Shown here: piece after piece, positions 36,861 to 47,533 of the stretch
Layout of the letters: every line of letters starts with the position of its first letter
Position numbering within the stretch: the first letter of the stretch is position 1
Assembly: GCF_003987355.1 (NCBI RefSeq)
Contig: NZ_PIPR01000003.1
Coordinates: 124,001 to 188,000, forward strand
Length of the DNA stretch: 64,000 bases
Direction of reading: 5' to 3'
DNA from: Pseudidiomarina aestuarii
Lineage (GTDB): Bacteria; Pseudomonadota; Gammaproteobacteria; Enterobacterales; Alteromonadaceae
The notes under the pieces: model-generated
Databases searched by the model: none
Told to the model about the DNA's origin: nothing
Seen by the model: the letters and a program-made list of their open reading frames with translations, nothing else
Made by a program: the position numbers and the translations under genes

Positions 36861-37577
36861 TTAACCGACCTGAGCCGTTTTATGCAACAATTCGACGATG
36901 TCGTCTTCTTTGCCCACTTCCGACACTTGGCCGTCACGCACAAAGATATTTCGACTTGCGCGCTTCGCCAGCATCGGATCGTGAGTCACCATAATGATGG
37001 TGGTGCCTTGATTGTTAATCTCCTGCATGAGGTCGAGCACGCTGGTAGCCATTTGGCTATCCAGGTTTCCGGTAGGCTCATCCGCGAGCAAAAAGCGTGG
37101 ACGTCCTGCTAGGGCACGAGCAATGGCAACGCGCTGTTGCTGACCACCAGAGAGCTGTGCCGGGAGATGTTTCATCCGGCTGGCTAGCCCAACCACTTCC
37201 AAAGCTTCTTCGATACGGCGTTTGCGCTCGGCCGCTTTGAAGCCGCGATAGCGCAAGGGAACATCAACGTTGTCGAACAAATTCAGATCCGGCAACAAGT
37301 TGAAGCTTTGAAAAATAAAGCCAATTTTCTCGTTGCGCAGGCGTGCCAATTGGGTGTCGTTCATGCCTTTAACACTTTGGCCATCAAGCAGATAATCACC
37401 GCCATCAAAGGTTTCAAGTAGACCAGCAACGTTTAGGAAGGTGGTTTTCCCCGAGCCTGATGGGCCCGTCACCGCTACAAAATCACCTTCTTCAACCTCA
37501 AGGTTAAAGTCGCGTAGCGCGTGAGTTTCAACCATTTCGGTTTTAAAGATTTTACGAATATTCTGCATACGTAACAT
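36861..37577 (-). CDS. ABC transporter ATP-binding protein (MacB/LolD type)
   Basis: A 238-aa ATPase. Walker A is [12 protein letters not shown] near residue 38, the signature is [15 protein letters not shown] near 140 and Walker B is [12 protein letters not shown] near 162. The SGSGKTT and the DEPTGNLD forms are those of the MacB/LolD exporters of lipoproteins, peptides or macrolides. ATG 37577 follows AAGAGAACAACTT. It powers the two permeases encoded downstream. Confidence 0.93.
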   Translation of the reverse strand: MLRMQNIRKIFKTEMVETHALRDFNLEVEEGDFVAVTGPSGSGKTTFLNVAGLLETFDGGDYLLDGQSVKGMNDTQLARLRNEKIGFIFQSFNLLPDLNLFDNVDVPLRYRGFKAAERKRRIEEALEVVGLASRMKHLPAQLSGGQQQRVAIARALAGRPRFLLADEPTGNLDSQMATSVLDLMQEINNQGTTIIMVTHDPMLAKRASRNIFVRDGQVSEVGKEDDIVELLHKTAQVG

Positions 37578-37592
37578 AAGTTGTTCTCTTTT

Positions 37593-38864
37593 TTAGTCGG
37601 TGATACGGACCGTGTCGGCGTCACCGAACGGCTCTATGCTTGAAATAATGATTTGATCGCCAGCATTCAGACCGCCAATGACTTCCACGGAGCTGAGGCT
37701 AGTGACACCGGTCTCAATTGAAGTGCGGTAAGCCAACCCATCGCGCACCACGTAAGCGATGCGACCACCGCCCGTTTCGAGAAATTGACCGCGGCTGACC
37801 TGCAATACGTTGGGCTTCTCGTCGAGAATGATGCGCGTTGTTAAACGCTGATTCTGCCGCAGAGCGGGTGGCATCTCGTCCATAAAACGCACGTTACCAA
37901 TGACTTGGTTGTCCCGAATTTCCGGTGAAATGGACACGAGCTGGGCATGATAGAGGGTACCGTTGTAGCTAACTTCCGCCGCCATACCAATGGCTAAGCT
38001 GTCGGCGTAGCTCTCCGGAATCGCGATTTCCACTTCAAACGCAGTGAGGTCGACGACATTGAGAACGGCTTGATTGCGTCCTACTTGGTTTTTTTGATCG
38101 AGCTCACGATTCCCAACCAGACCATTGACCGGTGACAAGATATTTAATGCGGTGACTTGCCGCGCGAGGTCTTCAGCTAGGGCTGTTTGTCGGTTTACTT
38201 CCAGCTGCCGAGTTTGTAACTCAAATACTTGGGTTTCGGCCTCGAGCTTCGCATCCGCAACCGAGTGTTCGTAGACTAATCGAGCATTTTCCAGATCATC
38301 CTGTGCCTTTTCGTAATCAATTTGGCTAATCGCACGGGCCGCCCATGCCTCGTCGGCACGGCGCTTTTCGCGCTCGGCAGCAGTAAAGGTCACACGCGCC
38401 ATATCAATATCGCGCTGTGCTTCCAGCTCTGCCTTACGCGTTTGAATTTCTTGGCGCTGAAGAGCAACTTGTGCGCTATCTAACGAGGCTTGTTCTTGCT
38501 CATAACGACTTTTCAATTCTGGGCTATCGATGGTGACCAGCAGTTGTCCCAGTTCGACTTCATCACCTGCGTCGACATGATAGGTCACGGTACCCTCAGC
38601 TGGGCTGTAGAGAGTTGGACTGACTGCAGCGATGACACGTCCTTGAATAGACACATCACGGGTCAGATCACCTTGGGTGACGGTCGCAATACGAATACGA
38701 TCAAGCGGGACCGAAGCTTGTGCCTTAGACCAGTCGCTGACAATCGGAAACGCAATAATGAGCAGTGCTACGACAACTGCTCCGCTTAGCCACAGGCCCC
38801 ACCGCCGTGACTTTTGCACCTCGCGAACCACATCTTGGCCGCTGGTATCTGCAATTTTTATCAC
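37593..38864 (-). CDS. Periplasmic adaptor (membrane fusion) protein of an ABC exporter
   Basis: A MacA/HlyD-type adaptor of about 423 aa that links the inner-membrane exporter to an outer-membrane channel. It has a short cytosolic part IKIADTSGQDVV, one membrane helix (WGLWLSGAVVVALLIIAFPIV), a biotinyl-lipoyl-like segment (VDAGDEVELGQLLVTIDSPEL), a long coiled coil (about 130-240) and beta-barrel domains. I chose the GTG at 38864 because AAGAGAG lies upstream and the family usually starts at this point; a TTG at 38912 would add 16 residues. No outer-membrane TolC-like gene is in the window. Confidence 0.87.
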   Translation of the reverse strand: MIKIADTSGQDVVREVQKSRRWGLWLSGAVVVALLIIAFPIVSDWSKAQASVPLDRIRIATVTQGDLTRDVSIQGRVIAAVSPTLYSPAEGTVTYHVDAGDEVELGQLLVTIDSPELKSRYEQEQASLDSAQVALQRQEIQTRKAELEAQRDIDMARVTFTAAEREKRRADEAWAARAISQIDYEKAQDDLENARLVYEHSVADAKLEAETQVFELQTRQLEVNRQTALAEDLARQVTALNILSPVNGLVGNRELDQKNQVGRNQAVLNVVDLTAFEVEIAIPESYADSLAIGMAAEVSYNGTLYHAQLVSISPEIRDNQVIGNVRFMDEMPPALRQNQRLTTRIILDEKPNVLQVSRGQFLETGGGRIAYVVRDGLAYRTSIETGVTSLSSVEVIGGLNAGDQIIISSIEPFGDADTVRITD

Positions 38865-39007
38865 TGAATAATTCTCTCTTGTTGTAGTGTTCGGATTCAG
38901 CTCATGCTTCAATGAAGCCAGTCATTGAAGTTAAGGGTATAGTCGCACTGACGGTACGAAAGGTTTACCGCAGGGTTGTAAATAGTCAGGAGTGCTTGTA
39001 AGTAATT

Positions 39008-40756
39008 GTGACGACAGACACATATTCAAGAGATGCCGAGCGATTAGCGCAGGAAATTCTGCAAGGTTTTCAGCGGCATTATGACCGGTTTACCCACATT
39101 ACTGCGCAAGCTCGGCAGCGTTTCGCCGATGGCGCGTGGCTGGAGGGTCAGCAAGCTGCGGCTGCGCGCATCCATTTTTATGACGAGCGGGTTAGTGCAA
39201 CAACCGAGCAATTGCGCGAGCAGACGCTGGGCGAATTAGATGAGGCATTATGGTTATCGGTACGCCAGCATTATGAGGCCTTGTTACAGTTCCATCCGCA
39301 AGCTGAGCTAGCAGAGACCTTTTACAATTCGGTGTTTTGTAACCTGTTTCATCGACGGTATTTTCATAACTCCTATATCTTTGTCGAATCGACGCTGGCG
39401 CGTACATTACCGCTAGCTGTAGAGACCGAATATCGTTCGTATTTCCCGGTTACTGAGGGCTTAGCGCGGTGTTTATTGCAGATAGTCGAGACCGCTGATT
39501 TTGCCGCGCCGTTTGCCGATCTCATCGGCGATTTACGTCACCTCCAAGCAGCGTTTCAAGAACAAGCGCTGTCGGTCGATTTGCAACCTGAACAAAGTCG
39601 CATTGATGTGCTTAAAGCTCCGTTTTATCGCAACAAAGCGGCTTATATTGTCGGGCGATTGGTTACCACCAATGCCACTTACCCCTTTATTGTGCCAGTG
39701 CTGCGAACCAAACAAGGTTTGTTGTATATCGATGCGTTGATCACCGACCGTGATCAGATGGCGATTATTTTCGGCTTTGCACGGACCTATTTTATGGTGC
39801 AAACCCGCGCTCCGTCGGCGCTGGTGCGATTTTTAAAAGATGTGATGCCGAATAAAACGCTCGCGGAATTGTACTCTGCTATTGGTCTGCACAAACAAAG
39901 TAAAACTGAGTTCTATCGTGACTTTTTGCAGCACCTCGATAGCAGTCGCGACCAACTAGTAGCAGCCGCCGGTATCAAAGGCATGGTCATGACGGTGTTT
40001 ACGCTCCCATCTTTCCCCTTTGTGTTTAAAGTGATCAAAGATGTCTTTGGTGGGAATAAAAGTATGGATCGTGCCACCGTAATTGAGCGCTACCGTATGG
40101 TGAAACGACATGATCGCGCCGGTCGTATGGCGGATACCTATGAGTTTGCTAATGTCGCCATACCTTTGGTGCGCATTAGCGCAGAGCTGCTGGAAGAGTT
40201 ACAGTCGACAGTAGCAGGCAGTTTGAAAATAGATGGTGACCATTTGATCATTCGCCATCTCTTTGTTGAACGCAGAATGACACCCCTCAATTTATTCCTC
40301 GAATCGGCTAGCCCGGACGAAGTGGATGCGGTGATGAAAGATTACGGCCAAGCCATTAAAGACATGATTGCGGCGAATATCTTCCCCGGTGACATGCTGT
40401 TAAAGAATTTCGGTTTAACGCGACAACGGCGGGTCGTGTTTTATGATTATGATGAGGTGCGCTACCTCACCGACATGAACTTCCGGGAACTGCCGCGTGC
40501 GACCACAGTCGATGAGCAAATGGCAGCCGAGCCATGGTATGCGGTCGGACCGGACGATATGTTTCCGGAGCAGTTGCCAGTATTTGCCGTGCCGCAACCC
40601 AAGTTACGGCAGGCTTTATTGCAGTTTCATGCCGACTTGGCGACACCGGAGTTCTGGCAACGCCAACAGCAACTGATTCAGCAAGGGGTAGTCAGTGACG
40701 TCTTTCCCTACCCCGAGTCGCTGCGTTTTACTGACCAAACACGTCAAACAGACTAG
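39008..40756 (+). CDS. aceK: Isocitrate dehydrogenase kinase/phosphatase
   Basis: A 582-aa bifunctional enzyme that phosphorylates and dephosphorylates isocitrate dehydrogenase, sending isocitrate into the glyoxylate shunt. Family features include NSVFCNLFHRRYFHN near residue 107, KGMVMTVFTLPSFPFVFKVIKD near 325 (the ATP-loop region), YEFANVAIPL and a conserved KNFGLTRQRRVVFYDYDEVRYL near 465. It starts with GTG 39008 after an in-frame stop; an AGGAG lies 14 nt upstream, longer than ideal. It is not in an aceBAK operon: aceBA are 1.5 kb away on the other strand with nhaD between. Its 3' end overlaps nhaD by 29 nt. Confidence 0.95.
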   Translation: MTTDTYSRDAERLAQEILQGFQRHYDRFTHITAQARQRFADGAWLEGQQAAAARIHFYDERVSATTEQLREQTLGELDEALWLSVRQHYEALLQFHPQAELAETFYNSVFCNLFHRRYFHNSYIFVESTLARTLPLAVETEYRSYFPVTEGLARCLLQIVETADFAAPFADLIGDLRHLQAAFQEQALSVDLQPEQSRIDVLKAPFYRNKAAYIVGRLVTTNATYPFIVPVLRTKQGLLYIDALITDRDQMAIIFGFARTYFMVQTRAPSALVRFLKDVMPNKTLAELYSAIGLHKQSKTEFYRDFLQHLDSSRDQLVAAAGIKGMVMTVFTLPSFPFVFKVIKDVFGGNKSMDRATVIERYRMVKRHDRAGRMADTYEFANVAIPLVRISAELLEELQSTVAGSLKIDGDHLIIRHLFVERRMTPLNLFLESASPDEVDAVMKDYGQAIKDMIAANIFPGDMLLKNFGLTRQRRVVFYDYDEVRYLTDMNFRELPRATTVDEQMAAEPWYAVGPDDMFPEQLPVFAVPQPKLRQALLQFHADLATPEFWQRQQQLIQQGVVSDVFPYPESLRFTDQTRQTD

Positions 40757-42167
40757 CGTTCAACCACAAGTGCGCATAGATGGACGCAATGTAACCCAGC
40801 AAAATCACCGGTGCCCATTTTAAATGGGAGGCGAAAGTATAGTAACCGCGGGCTTGGCCCATCAGTGCCACACCCGCCGCTGAACCAATGGATAACAAGC
40901 TACCACCGGTCCCCGCGGTCAGGGTAATGAGCAACCATTGTCCATGTGACATGTCCGGCTGCATTGAAAGTACTGCGAACATCACCGGAATGTTGTCGAT
41001 AACGGCAGAAACTAAGCCCAGAATGACGTTGGCCATGGTCGGGTCGCCACTGCCATACAATGTTTCGGACAGTAGCGCCAAATACCCCATAAAGCCAAGA
41101 CCACCGACACAGATAACGATGCCGTAAAAGAACAATAACGTGTCCCACTCGGCTCGCGAAACCCGACTAAATACGTCAAAGGGCACGACGCCACCCAAGC
41201 GCTCAAGTTTTTTCATATCTCCTGCGCGTTCAGCCATCGCGCGCTTGCGAGCCAGCGAACCGGGCAAAGTCATACGCAAGAAGTAACCAAAGAACTGCAG
41301 GTAACCTAAGCCCATCATCATGCCCAAGACCGGCGGTAAATGGAGCAACATGTGGCAGGCCACCGCGGTTGCGATGGTGAGCAAAAACAAGGCGGTAATG
41401 CGCAGGGCACCGCGTTTAAGCTCGACCTCTTCATGTACCGCTGCTGGTTTACGGTTTTCAATAAAGAAGCTCATGATCAAAGCTGGAATCAAATAGTTCA
41501 AAACCGATGGAATGAAGAGAACTAGGAATTCTTGGAACTCAACAATACCAGCCTGCCAGACCATCAAGGTGGTGATATCACCAAATGGGCTAAAGGCACC
41601 GCCCGCATTCGCGGCAACGACAATGCTGACGCAACACATACTGATAAATTTCTTATCGCCGTCCGCCACTTTCATGATCACTGCACACATCAATAATGCT
41701 GTGGTGAGGTTATCGGCAACCGGAGAGATAAAGAAGGCGAGCCAACCCGACAGCCAGAACAATTGACGATAACTAAAGCCTTTACGAATCATCCAGGAAC
41801 GTAGGCCATCAAACAGCCGACGTTCTTCCATCGCATTGATGTAGGTCATGGCGACGAGGAGGAACAGCATGAGCTCGGCAAACTCGAGTAAGTTGTGGCG
41901 AAACGCAGTCTCGGCAACCCCCGGTAAATCTTGGTCGACATACACCCCACCAATCATCATCCAGATCAGACCGGCCGCTACCAACACGGGTTTGGACTTG
42001 CGCATATGCAGGTGTTCTTCACCCATCACCAGTAAGTAGGCGACAGTAAATATGATGATGGCAGTCATGCCGACGGTAGTGCCGGTGAGGTCGAGTTGTC
42101 CGTTCGCGGCGAAAGCTGCTGGAGCGGCAAAGAGACTAAGTAAGAGGGTGATTACAGCAAGCCACAT
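40728..42167 (-). CDS. nhaD: NhaD-type Na+/H+ antiporter
   Basis: A 479-aa inner-membrane antiporter with about 12-13 hydrophobic segments. It begins MWLAVITLLLSLFAAPAAFA, a signal-like helix, and has VADNLTTALLMCAVIM, NAGGAFSPFGDITTLMVW and AVIDNIPVMFAVLSM, which match NhaD of Alkalimonas and Vibrio. It exports Na+ or Li+ at alkaline pH, fitting a marine or saline host. Upstream no clear Shine-Dalgarno is seen. The 3' end overlaps convergent aceK by 29 nt. Confidence 0.93.
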   Translation of the reverse strand: MWLAVITLLLSLFAAPAAFAANGQLDLTGTTVGMTAIIIFTVAYLLVMGEEHLHMRKSKPVLVAAGLIWMMIGGVYVDQDLPGVAETAFRHNLLEFAELMLFLLVAMTYINAMEERRLFDGLRSWMIRKGFSYRQLFWLSGWLAFFISPVADNLTTALLMCAVIMKVADGDKKFISMCCVSIVVAANAGGAFSPFGDITTLMVWQAGIVEFQEFLVLFIPSVLNYLIPALIMSFFIENRKPAAVHEEVELKRGALRITALFLLTIATAVACHMLLHLPPVLGMMMGLGYLQFFGYFLRMTLPGSLARKRAMAERAGDMKKLERLGGVVPFDVFSRVSRAEWDTLLFFYGIVICVGGLGFMGYLALLSETLYGSGDPTMANVILGLVSAVIDNIPVMFAVLSMQPDMSHGQWLLITLTAGTGGSLLSIGSAAGVALMGQARGYYTFASHLKWAPVILLGYIASIYAHLWLNASLFDVFGQ

Positions 42168-42223
42168 GGGAGGAGAATCCTTAAACCGAGATACCTATTT
42201 TTGACGCGCGCATCCTACCACAA

Positions 42224-42259
42224 AAAAAGCCGCTGATTGCAGCGAATCAACGGCTTTTT
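42224..42259 (-). terminator. Terminator of aceBA
   Basis: AAAAAGCCGCTGATT (42224-42238) pairs with AATCAACGGCTTTTT (42245-42259) with one mismatch and a 6-nt loop. Runs of A on the left and T on the right allow use in both directions. It lies 30 nt past the aceA stop, so on the minus strand it ends the aceBA transcript before nhaD. Confidence 0.85.
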
Positions 42260-42288
42260 AGCACTCTTGTGACATTCCTCAATAAAAA

Positions 42289-43626
42289 TTACGCAGAGGT
42301 CTTAAATTGGTCTTCTTCGGTAGAGCCAGTGAGTGCGGTAACCGAGGATTTGCCGCCTTGGATGACGTTGGTTACATCATCAAAGTAGCCCGTTCCAACT
42401 TCTTGTTGATGCGCCACAAAGGTATAGCCTTTCTCCGCTGCTGCGAATTCTTGTTGTTGCAGTTTGACGTAGGCAGACATGTCATTGCGCGCGTAGTCAT
42501 GGGCCAATTCAAACATGTGGTACCACATGTTATGCACACCCGCCAACGTAATGAACTGGAACTTATAGCCCATTGCAGCCAGCTCTTTTTGGAACTTGGC
42601 AATAGTGGCGTCATCGAGATTCCGTTTCCAGTTGAATGAAGGTGAGCAGTTGTACGCAAGTAACTTACCTGGATACTTGGCATGAATGGCCTCGGCGAAC
42701 TGCCGTGCCTCATCCAAGTCGGGTTTGGCCGTTTCACACCACAGCAAATCGGCAAAAGGAGCGTAGGCAAGACCACGCGAAATGGCTTGGTCGATACCAG
42801 CATTGACGCGATAGAAACCTTCAGCAGTGCGCTCGCCAGTGCAGAATGGATGATCGTTTGGATCAACGTCGGAAGTCAGTAAATCAGCTGCATTGGCATC
42901 GGTACGCGCAAGGATCAGCGTGGGTACACCTGCTACATCAGCGGCGAGTCGAGCGGCGATCAGTTTCTGGACGGCTTCTTGAGTCGGTACTAAGACCTTA
43001 CCACCCATGTGTCCGCATTTTTTTACCGAGGCCAGCTGATCTTCAAAGTGTACGCCAGCTGCTCCTGCGCGAATCATGCTCAGCATCAATTCATAAGCGT
43101 TCAGTACGCCACCGAAACCAGCCTCTGCGTCTGCCACAATAGGTGCGAAGTAATCGATATAGCCCGGTTGATCAGGAGCAAGGCCTTTTGACCACTGAAT
43201 TTGATCAGCACGAGCAAATGAGTTGTTGATGCGCTCAACCACAGTTGGAACCGAGTCTACTGGGTATAAGCTTTGATCCGGATACATGCCCATCGCGCTA
43301 TTGTTATCGGCCGCAACTTGCCAGCCTGACAAGTAGATGGCTTGTAAGCCAGCTTTCACTTGCTGCACCGCTTGGCCACCGGTCAGTGCGCCAAGTGCAT
43401 TCACGTAGTTCTTACCGAACTTCGCCTCGGCACCGCCGTTAACTAACTGCCACAGTTTGGCAGCACCATTTTTGGCATAGGTATACTCGGGTTGAACGCT
43501 GCCGCGTAAACGCACGACATCAAGTGCTGAATAGGTGCGTTGCACATGTTGCCAGCGCGGATCAGTTTCCCATTCTTGCTGTAAGGCTTTAGCAGCTTCG
43601 GCTTGCTGTATAGGTACGGTTGTCAT
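42289..43626 (-). CDS. aceA: Isocitrate lyase
   Basis: Splits isocitrate into glyoxylate and succinate, the first step of the glyoxylate shunt, in the cytosol. The 445-aa length and the active-site loop KKCGHMGGK with Cys204 identify it. Other marks are [21 protein letters not shown], given in outline, [13 protein letters not shown] and [14 protein letters not shown]. It follows aceB by 37 nt on the same strand as the second gene of aceBA. An AGGAC precedes ATG 43626. Confidence 0.97.
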   Translation of the reverse strand: MTTVPIQQAEAAKALQQEWETDPRWQHVQRTYSALDVVRLRGSVQPEYTYAKNGAAKLWQLVNGGAEAKFGKNYVNALGALTGGQAVQQVKAGLQAIYLSGWQVAADNNSAMGMYPDQSLYPVDSVPTVVERINNSFARADQIQWSKGLAPDQPGYIDYFAPIVADAEAGFGGVLNAYELMLSMIRAGAAGVHFEDQLASVKKCGHMGGKVLVPTQEAVQKLIAARLAADVAGVPTLILARTDANAADLLTSDVDPNDHPFCTGERTAEGFYRVNAGIDQAISRGLAYAPFADLLWCETAKPDLDEARQFAEAIHAKYPGKLLAYNCSPSFNWKRNLDDATIAKFQKELAAMGYKFQFITLAGVHNMWYHMFELAHDYARNDMSAYVKLQQQEFAAAEKGYTFVAHQQEVGTGYFDDVTNVIQGGKSSVTALTGSTEEDQFKTSA

Positions 43627-43663
43627 AGTGATAGTCCTGTTGTTCGTAAGTGAGTCATTGTTA

Positions 43664-45259
43664 TTAGTCGAGTAACGCGTAGCCGGGCAGGGTCAAAAAG
43701 TCGACCAGCTCGTCTGCGGTGGTGATTTGTGCGAGTAGTTGCTGCGCCGCTTCGAATTTCTCCGTTTGCCAGCGCTCAAGGCCTACCTCCTCTTGCACGA
43801 CTTGGGCTTCTTCTTCGAGATACTGCAAAAAGAGAGCACGAGTGACAGTCTCGCCGTTGTCGAGTGATTGCTCATGCCGGATCCACTGCCAAATTGACGT
43901 GCGCGAAATTTCTGCGGTGGCGGCATCTTCCATCAAGCCGTAGATAGGTACACAGCCTTTGCCGCAGATCCAAGCTGCTATGTATTGCAATGCAACTCGA
44001 ATATTGGTGCGCATACCTGCTTCGGTGCGTTCGCCAGAACTCGGCTCAAGCAGATGTTCGGCACGTATTTCTGCGTCATCGCTGCGGGTGACATGTAGTT
44101 GATTCTCCCCATCAAGACCATCAACAAATATGCTGCGGACGGTTTCGGCGAGTCCCGGATGTGCTATCCAAGTGCCATCGTGGCCATTGTCTTTCTCTAG
44201 TTGTTTGTCGGCACGAACCTTAGCCAGAATCTTCTCATTCTCGGCTGCGTCCTTACTGGGTATGAAGGCAGCCATCCCACCCATCGCCAAAGCACCGCGT
44301 TGATGACAGGTACGCACCAGCAGGCGGGAGTATGCGTTCAAAAAGGGTTGGTTCATGGTGACGACTTGGCGGTCCGGTAAGACGCGGTCGGCGTGATTTT
44401 TCAGTGTTTTGATGTAACTGAAAATGTAATCCCAACGGCCACAATTCAGCGCCGCAATATGGTGCCGCATCGCATGCAAAATCTCGTGCATTTGGAATAC
44501 GGCAGGTAAGGTTTCAATCAGCACCGTAGCGCGAATACTGCTGCGCGGTTGAGCAAAGTAATCTTCACTGAAGGTAAACACATCACCCCACCAAGCGGCT
44601 TCGGTTCCATGTTCGAGTTTAGGCAGGTAAAAGTAGGTGCCAGTACCGCGCTCGTTGCGCTGTTGATGATTTAAAGCGAAGTACAACGCAAAGTCGAACA
44701 ATGCGCCAGGGATGACTTCACCGTCTACTAAAACGTGTTTTTCTGGTAAATGCAGGCCACGCACACGGGCGATTAACAATACATGCTTTTGCTTCAGTTC
44801 ATAGTATTTACCGGAACTTGGGTCGGTGTAGTCGATATTGAGGCGATTCGCGTCATACAGATTGAGCTGCCCTTGTAATAGCCCGTCCCAAGTTGGCGAC
44901 TGAGAGTCTTCAAAGTCAGCCATATAGCAATCTACATTGGCGTTTAGTGCATTAATCACCATTTTCCGATCAACTGGACCGGTGATTTCGAGACGCCGCT
45001 TTTGCAGGTCTTTCGGTAAAGGAGTAACGGACCAATCACCATCACGTATAGTTTGGGTAGCGGGATCAAAGTCGGGGAGGGTGCCATTGTCGATTTGTGC
45101 TTGACGCTGCTCGCGAGCAGCTAATAGCTCGTTGAGGCGTGGTCGAAAGGTTCGAACTAGCGTCACTAAAAACTCTTGAACCTCTGGCGTAATTAGCGCT
45201 TGAGCTTCACCTGATAAAGCAGGCATAGTGAGACCATCAGTAGCGGTTGTTCCGTTCAT
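43664..45259 (-). CDS. aceB: Malate synthase A
   Basis: Condenses glyoxylate with acetyl-CoA to malate. At 531 aa it is the AceB (isoform A) size. It has [20 protein letters not shown] near residue 108, [17 protein letters not shown] near 205, [19 protein letters not shown] near 250 and [14 protein letters not shown], all MSA hallmarks. It is first in the aceBA operon; the 127-nt gap to the divergent M24 gene should contain its promoter. Regulation (IclR or similar) is not visible. Confidence 0.97.
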   Translation of the reverse strand: MNGTTATDGLTMPALSGEAQALITPEVQEFLVTLVRTFRPRLNELLAAREQRQAQIDNGTLPDFDPATQTIRDGDWSVTPLPKDLQKRRLEITGPVDRKMVINALNANVDCYMADFEDSQSPTWDGLLQGQLNLYDANRLNIDYTDPSSGKYYELKQKHVLLIARVRGLHLPEKHVLVDGEVIPGALFDFALYFALNHQQRNERGTGTYFYLPKLEHGTEAAWWGDVFTFSEDYFAQPRSSIRATVLIETLPAVFQMHEILHAMRHHIAALNCGRWDYIFSYIKTLKNHADRVLPDRQVVTMNQPFLNAYSRLLVRTCHQRGALAMGGMAAFIPSKDAAENEKILAKVRADKQLEKDNGHDGTWIAHPGLAETVRSIFVDGLDGENQLHVTRSDDAEIRAEHLLEPSSGERTEAGMRTNIRVALQYIAAWICGKGCVPIYGLMEDAATAEISRTSIWQWIRHEQSLDNGETVTRALFLQYLEEEAQVVQEEVGLERWQTEKFEAAQQLLAQITTADELVDFLTLPGYALLD

Positions 45260-45386
45260 AATTCACCCGATTGTTATAAATTGGTTTATTAGATTCCTTG
45301 ATTCACAGACTAGATCGGGTTGCTAATATTCCGCTAATTTATATTTTGGATTGTGAGCATTCATTAAAATAATAAAGAGGTTGAGT

Positions 45387-46736
45387 ATGCGATTACTTCC
45401 CACCATGAGCTTGCTGGCTGGTGCTTTGCTATCTTTCAGCGCAACAGCACCCGTACAGGCTCACACTGATTCTGAGCGTGATGCTATCGAACCGTTGTCG
45501 CTGGAAGCGCGCGGTTTGCTCATCGACGATTGGATGGAGCAGCGAATGGAGTCGGTATTACCGAACCTCATGCGTCGTTCCGGTATCGATATGTGGATTT
45601 TAATCAGTCGTGAAAACAACGAAGATCCAACCTTAATGACCATGCTTCCGAGCGACTGGTTTAAAGCACGTCGCCGGACCATCTTAGTGTTAACGGACCG
45701 TGGCATCGTGGATGGTGTGGATCGTGGTGTGGAGGCATTAGCCGTCGCACGGTACGACGTGGGAACTTTATTCAAGAAGGCTTGGGAACCAGAAACCCAG
45801 CCCGATCAGTGGGCACGTTTGGTTGAAATTATCGCCGAGCGAGATCCTGCAACCATTGGCCTCAATCAGTCTGATTTCTTTGCCCAAGCGGACGGCTTAG
45901 TGGCCACCGACAAGGAGCAATTTTTGGAGGCGCTTCCAGCCCACTACGAAGAGCGTATCGTCAGTGCCGAAAAACTAGCGATTGGCTGGTTAGAAACGCG
46001 GATTCAAGACGAAATCAACCTTTATAGGGTCGCCACCAAATACGCCACCCAGGTGATCGAGCAAGGATTCTCAGATGCCGTTATTGAGCCCGGCAAAACT
46101 CACACTAGTCAAGTGGAATGGTGGATGCTCGAGCGGATTAAAGGTGCTGGTTTAGATGCGTGGTTCCCGCCAACCGTCACCTTACAACGGCAAGGCGGTG
46201 CCAACCCACGGATGACCGGCGTGATTGAACGAGGCGACTTACTGCATGTGGATATTGGTGTGACTTACCTGCGCTTGAATACCGACACGCAGCGGCATGC
46301 CTACGTGCTGCGTGAGGGTGAAACCGAAGCACCAGAATCATTGCAGCAAGCACTGCGCAACGGTAACCAGTTACAGGATATTTTAACCAGTAATTTCGTG
46401 ACCGGTCAGACGGGTAATGAGATTCTATTGAAGAGCTTGGCAGAAGCTCGTGAGGCAGGTTTGCGCCCGTCTATTTATAGTCACCCGATTGGCTACTACG
46501 GTCACGGTTCTGGCCCTACCATTGGTATGTGGGATAAGCAGGAAGCGATTCCGGTAAATGGCGATTACCCACTCTACCCAATGACGGCGCACTCAATTGA
46601 ATTGAACAACACCACTTACAGTGACGAGTGGGATCAGGATGTCGTGATTCAATTGGAGGAGAGTTCTTGGTTCGATGGCCAAAAAGTGGATTACTTATTT
46701 GGCCGTCAAACTGAGTTTTACTTAGTCCGCGATTGA
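45387..46736 (+). CDS. Exported M24 family metallopeptidase (Xaa-Pro aminopeptidase-like)
   Basis: A 449-aa protein with a signal peptide (MRLLPTMSLLAGALLSFSA, cleaved near VQAHTDSE). The catalytic fold has LLHVDIGVTYLRLNTDTQR, YSHPIGYYGHGSGP, HSIELNNTT and QLEESSWFD, which supply Asp, Asp, His, Glu and Glu in the M24 order. The Asp motif is looser than in PepP at 5 kb, so the specificity may differ. ATG 45387 follows AAAGAGGTTGAG; the TTG at 45381 is in frame but less likely. The 3' end overlaps the convergent dehydrogenase gene by 19 nt. Confidence 0.87.
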   Translation: MRLLPTMSLLAGALLSFSATAPVQAHTDSERDAIEPLSLEARGLLIDDWMEQRMESVLPNLMRRSGIDMWILISRENNEDPTLMTMLPSDWFKARRRTILVLTDRGIVDGVDRGVEALAVARYDVGTLFKKAWEPETQPDQWARLVEIIAERDPATIGLNQSDFFAQADGLVATDKEQFLEALPAHYEERIVSAEKLAIGWLETRIQDEINLYRVATKYATQVIEQGFSDAVIEPGKTHTSQVEWWMLERIKGAGLDAWFPPTVTLQRQGGANPRMTGVIERGDLLHVDIGVTYLRLNTDTQRHAYVLREGETEAPESLQQALRNGNQLQDILTSNFVTGQTGNEILLKSLAEAREAGLRPSIYSHPIGYYGHGSGPTIGMWDKQEAIPVNGDYPLYPMTAHSIELNNTTYSDEWDQDVVIQLEESSWFDGQKVDYLFGRQTEFYLVRD

Positions 46737-47521
46737 GCTTTTTTATGCACGATGGCTTGGTATAGCGAACGTGGTAAGAAACGTTTCATATACCAAGCGG
46801 TTCGTCCTTCGCGATGCGGAAGCGCATGCAGCTTCCCAGCGTCGACCGCTTGCCAAGCCATCTTTGCAACATCCGCTGCATTCAGTTTGCTTGACGCCAT
46901 CCATTTATCCACTTTCTTGTCCATGTCTGGCACTGATGAGCGCATGCCTTGGGCTAAGTTAGTTTTGAAGAATGACGGACACAGCACGGTAACGCCAATA
47001 TTATTCGGTTTCAGCTCATTGTGTAGGGTTTCGGATAGGCTAACCACGGCCGCTTTAGTGGCGTTGTATGATGATGCGTTCGGCATATCCAATAGCCCAG
47101 CCAGCGAAGCTACGTTGAGGAAGTAACCTTGGCCTTGCTCCTGCATAATCGGTGTAAATACCTTACAACCACGCACTACGCCTAATAGATTGATATCAAT
47201 GATCCATTGCCAGTCACTGATCGAAGTTTCAGTAATCGGTCCGACTTGAGCGACACCCGCATTATTCACGACAATATCCACGCCACTCCAACGGGACTGT
47301 AATTCCTTAGCGACGGCTTCAAGGTCACTAATACGAGTCACATCACAAGGCATGAAAAAAGCGTCGGATTGGAGTCGTTGCAAACTTTCCAAGACCGCTT
47401 CACCGCGTTCCGTATCACGATCACCGATACATACCTTCCAGCCTCGAGCAGCTGCTTCTTGGGCGAGGGCATAACCTAATCCGCTGGCGCCACCGGTTAT
47501 AAAAACACGCTTGATTTGCAT
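46718..47521 (-). CDS. Short-chain dehydrogenase/reductase
   Basis: A 267-aa NAD(P)-dependent oxidoreductase. It has the coenzyme motif TGGASGLGYALA near residue 10, NNAGVAQ near 85, the catalytic serine in NVASLAGLLD and the YNATK motif near 150. Substrate cannot be told from sequence; the lipid-modifying SDRs are similar in outline. It follows the diguanylate cyclase gene by 12 nt on the same strand. Confidence 0.9.
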   Translation of the reverse strand: MQIKRVFITGGASGLGYALAQEAAARGWKVCIGDRDTERGEAVLESLQRLQSDAFFMPCDVTRISDLEAVAKELQSRWSGVDIVVNNAGVAQVGPITETSISDWQWIIDINLLGVVRGCKVFTPIMQEQGQGYFLNVASLAGLLDMPNASSYNATKAAVVSLSETLHNELKPNNIGVTVLCPSFFKTNLAQGMRSSVPDMDKKVDKWMASSKLNAADVAKMAWQAVDAGKLHALPHREGRTAWYMKRFLPRSLYQAIVHKKAQSRTK

Positions 47522-47533
47522 ATCAGAATCCTA

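Noticed and set aside
38865..38912. Longer N-terminus for the ABC adaptor starting at TTG 38912
   Set aside because: The GTG at 38864 has a better ribosome-binding site and matches the usual start of the family; the added residues look unrelated.
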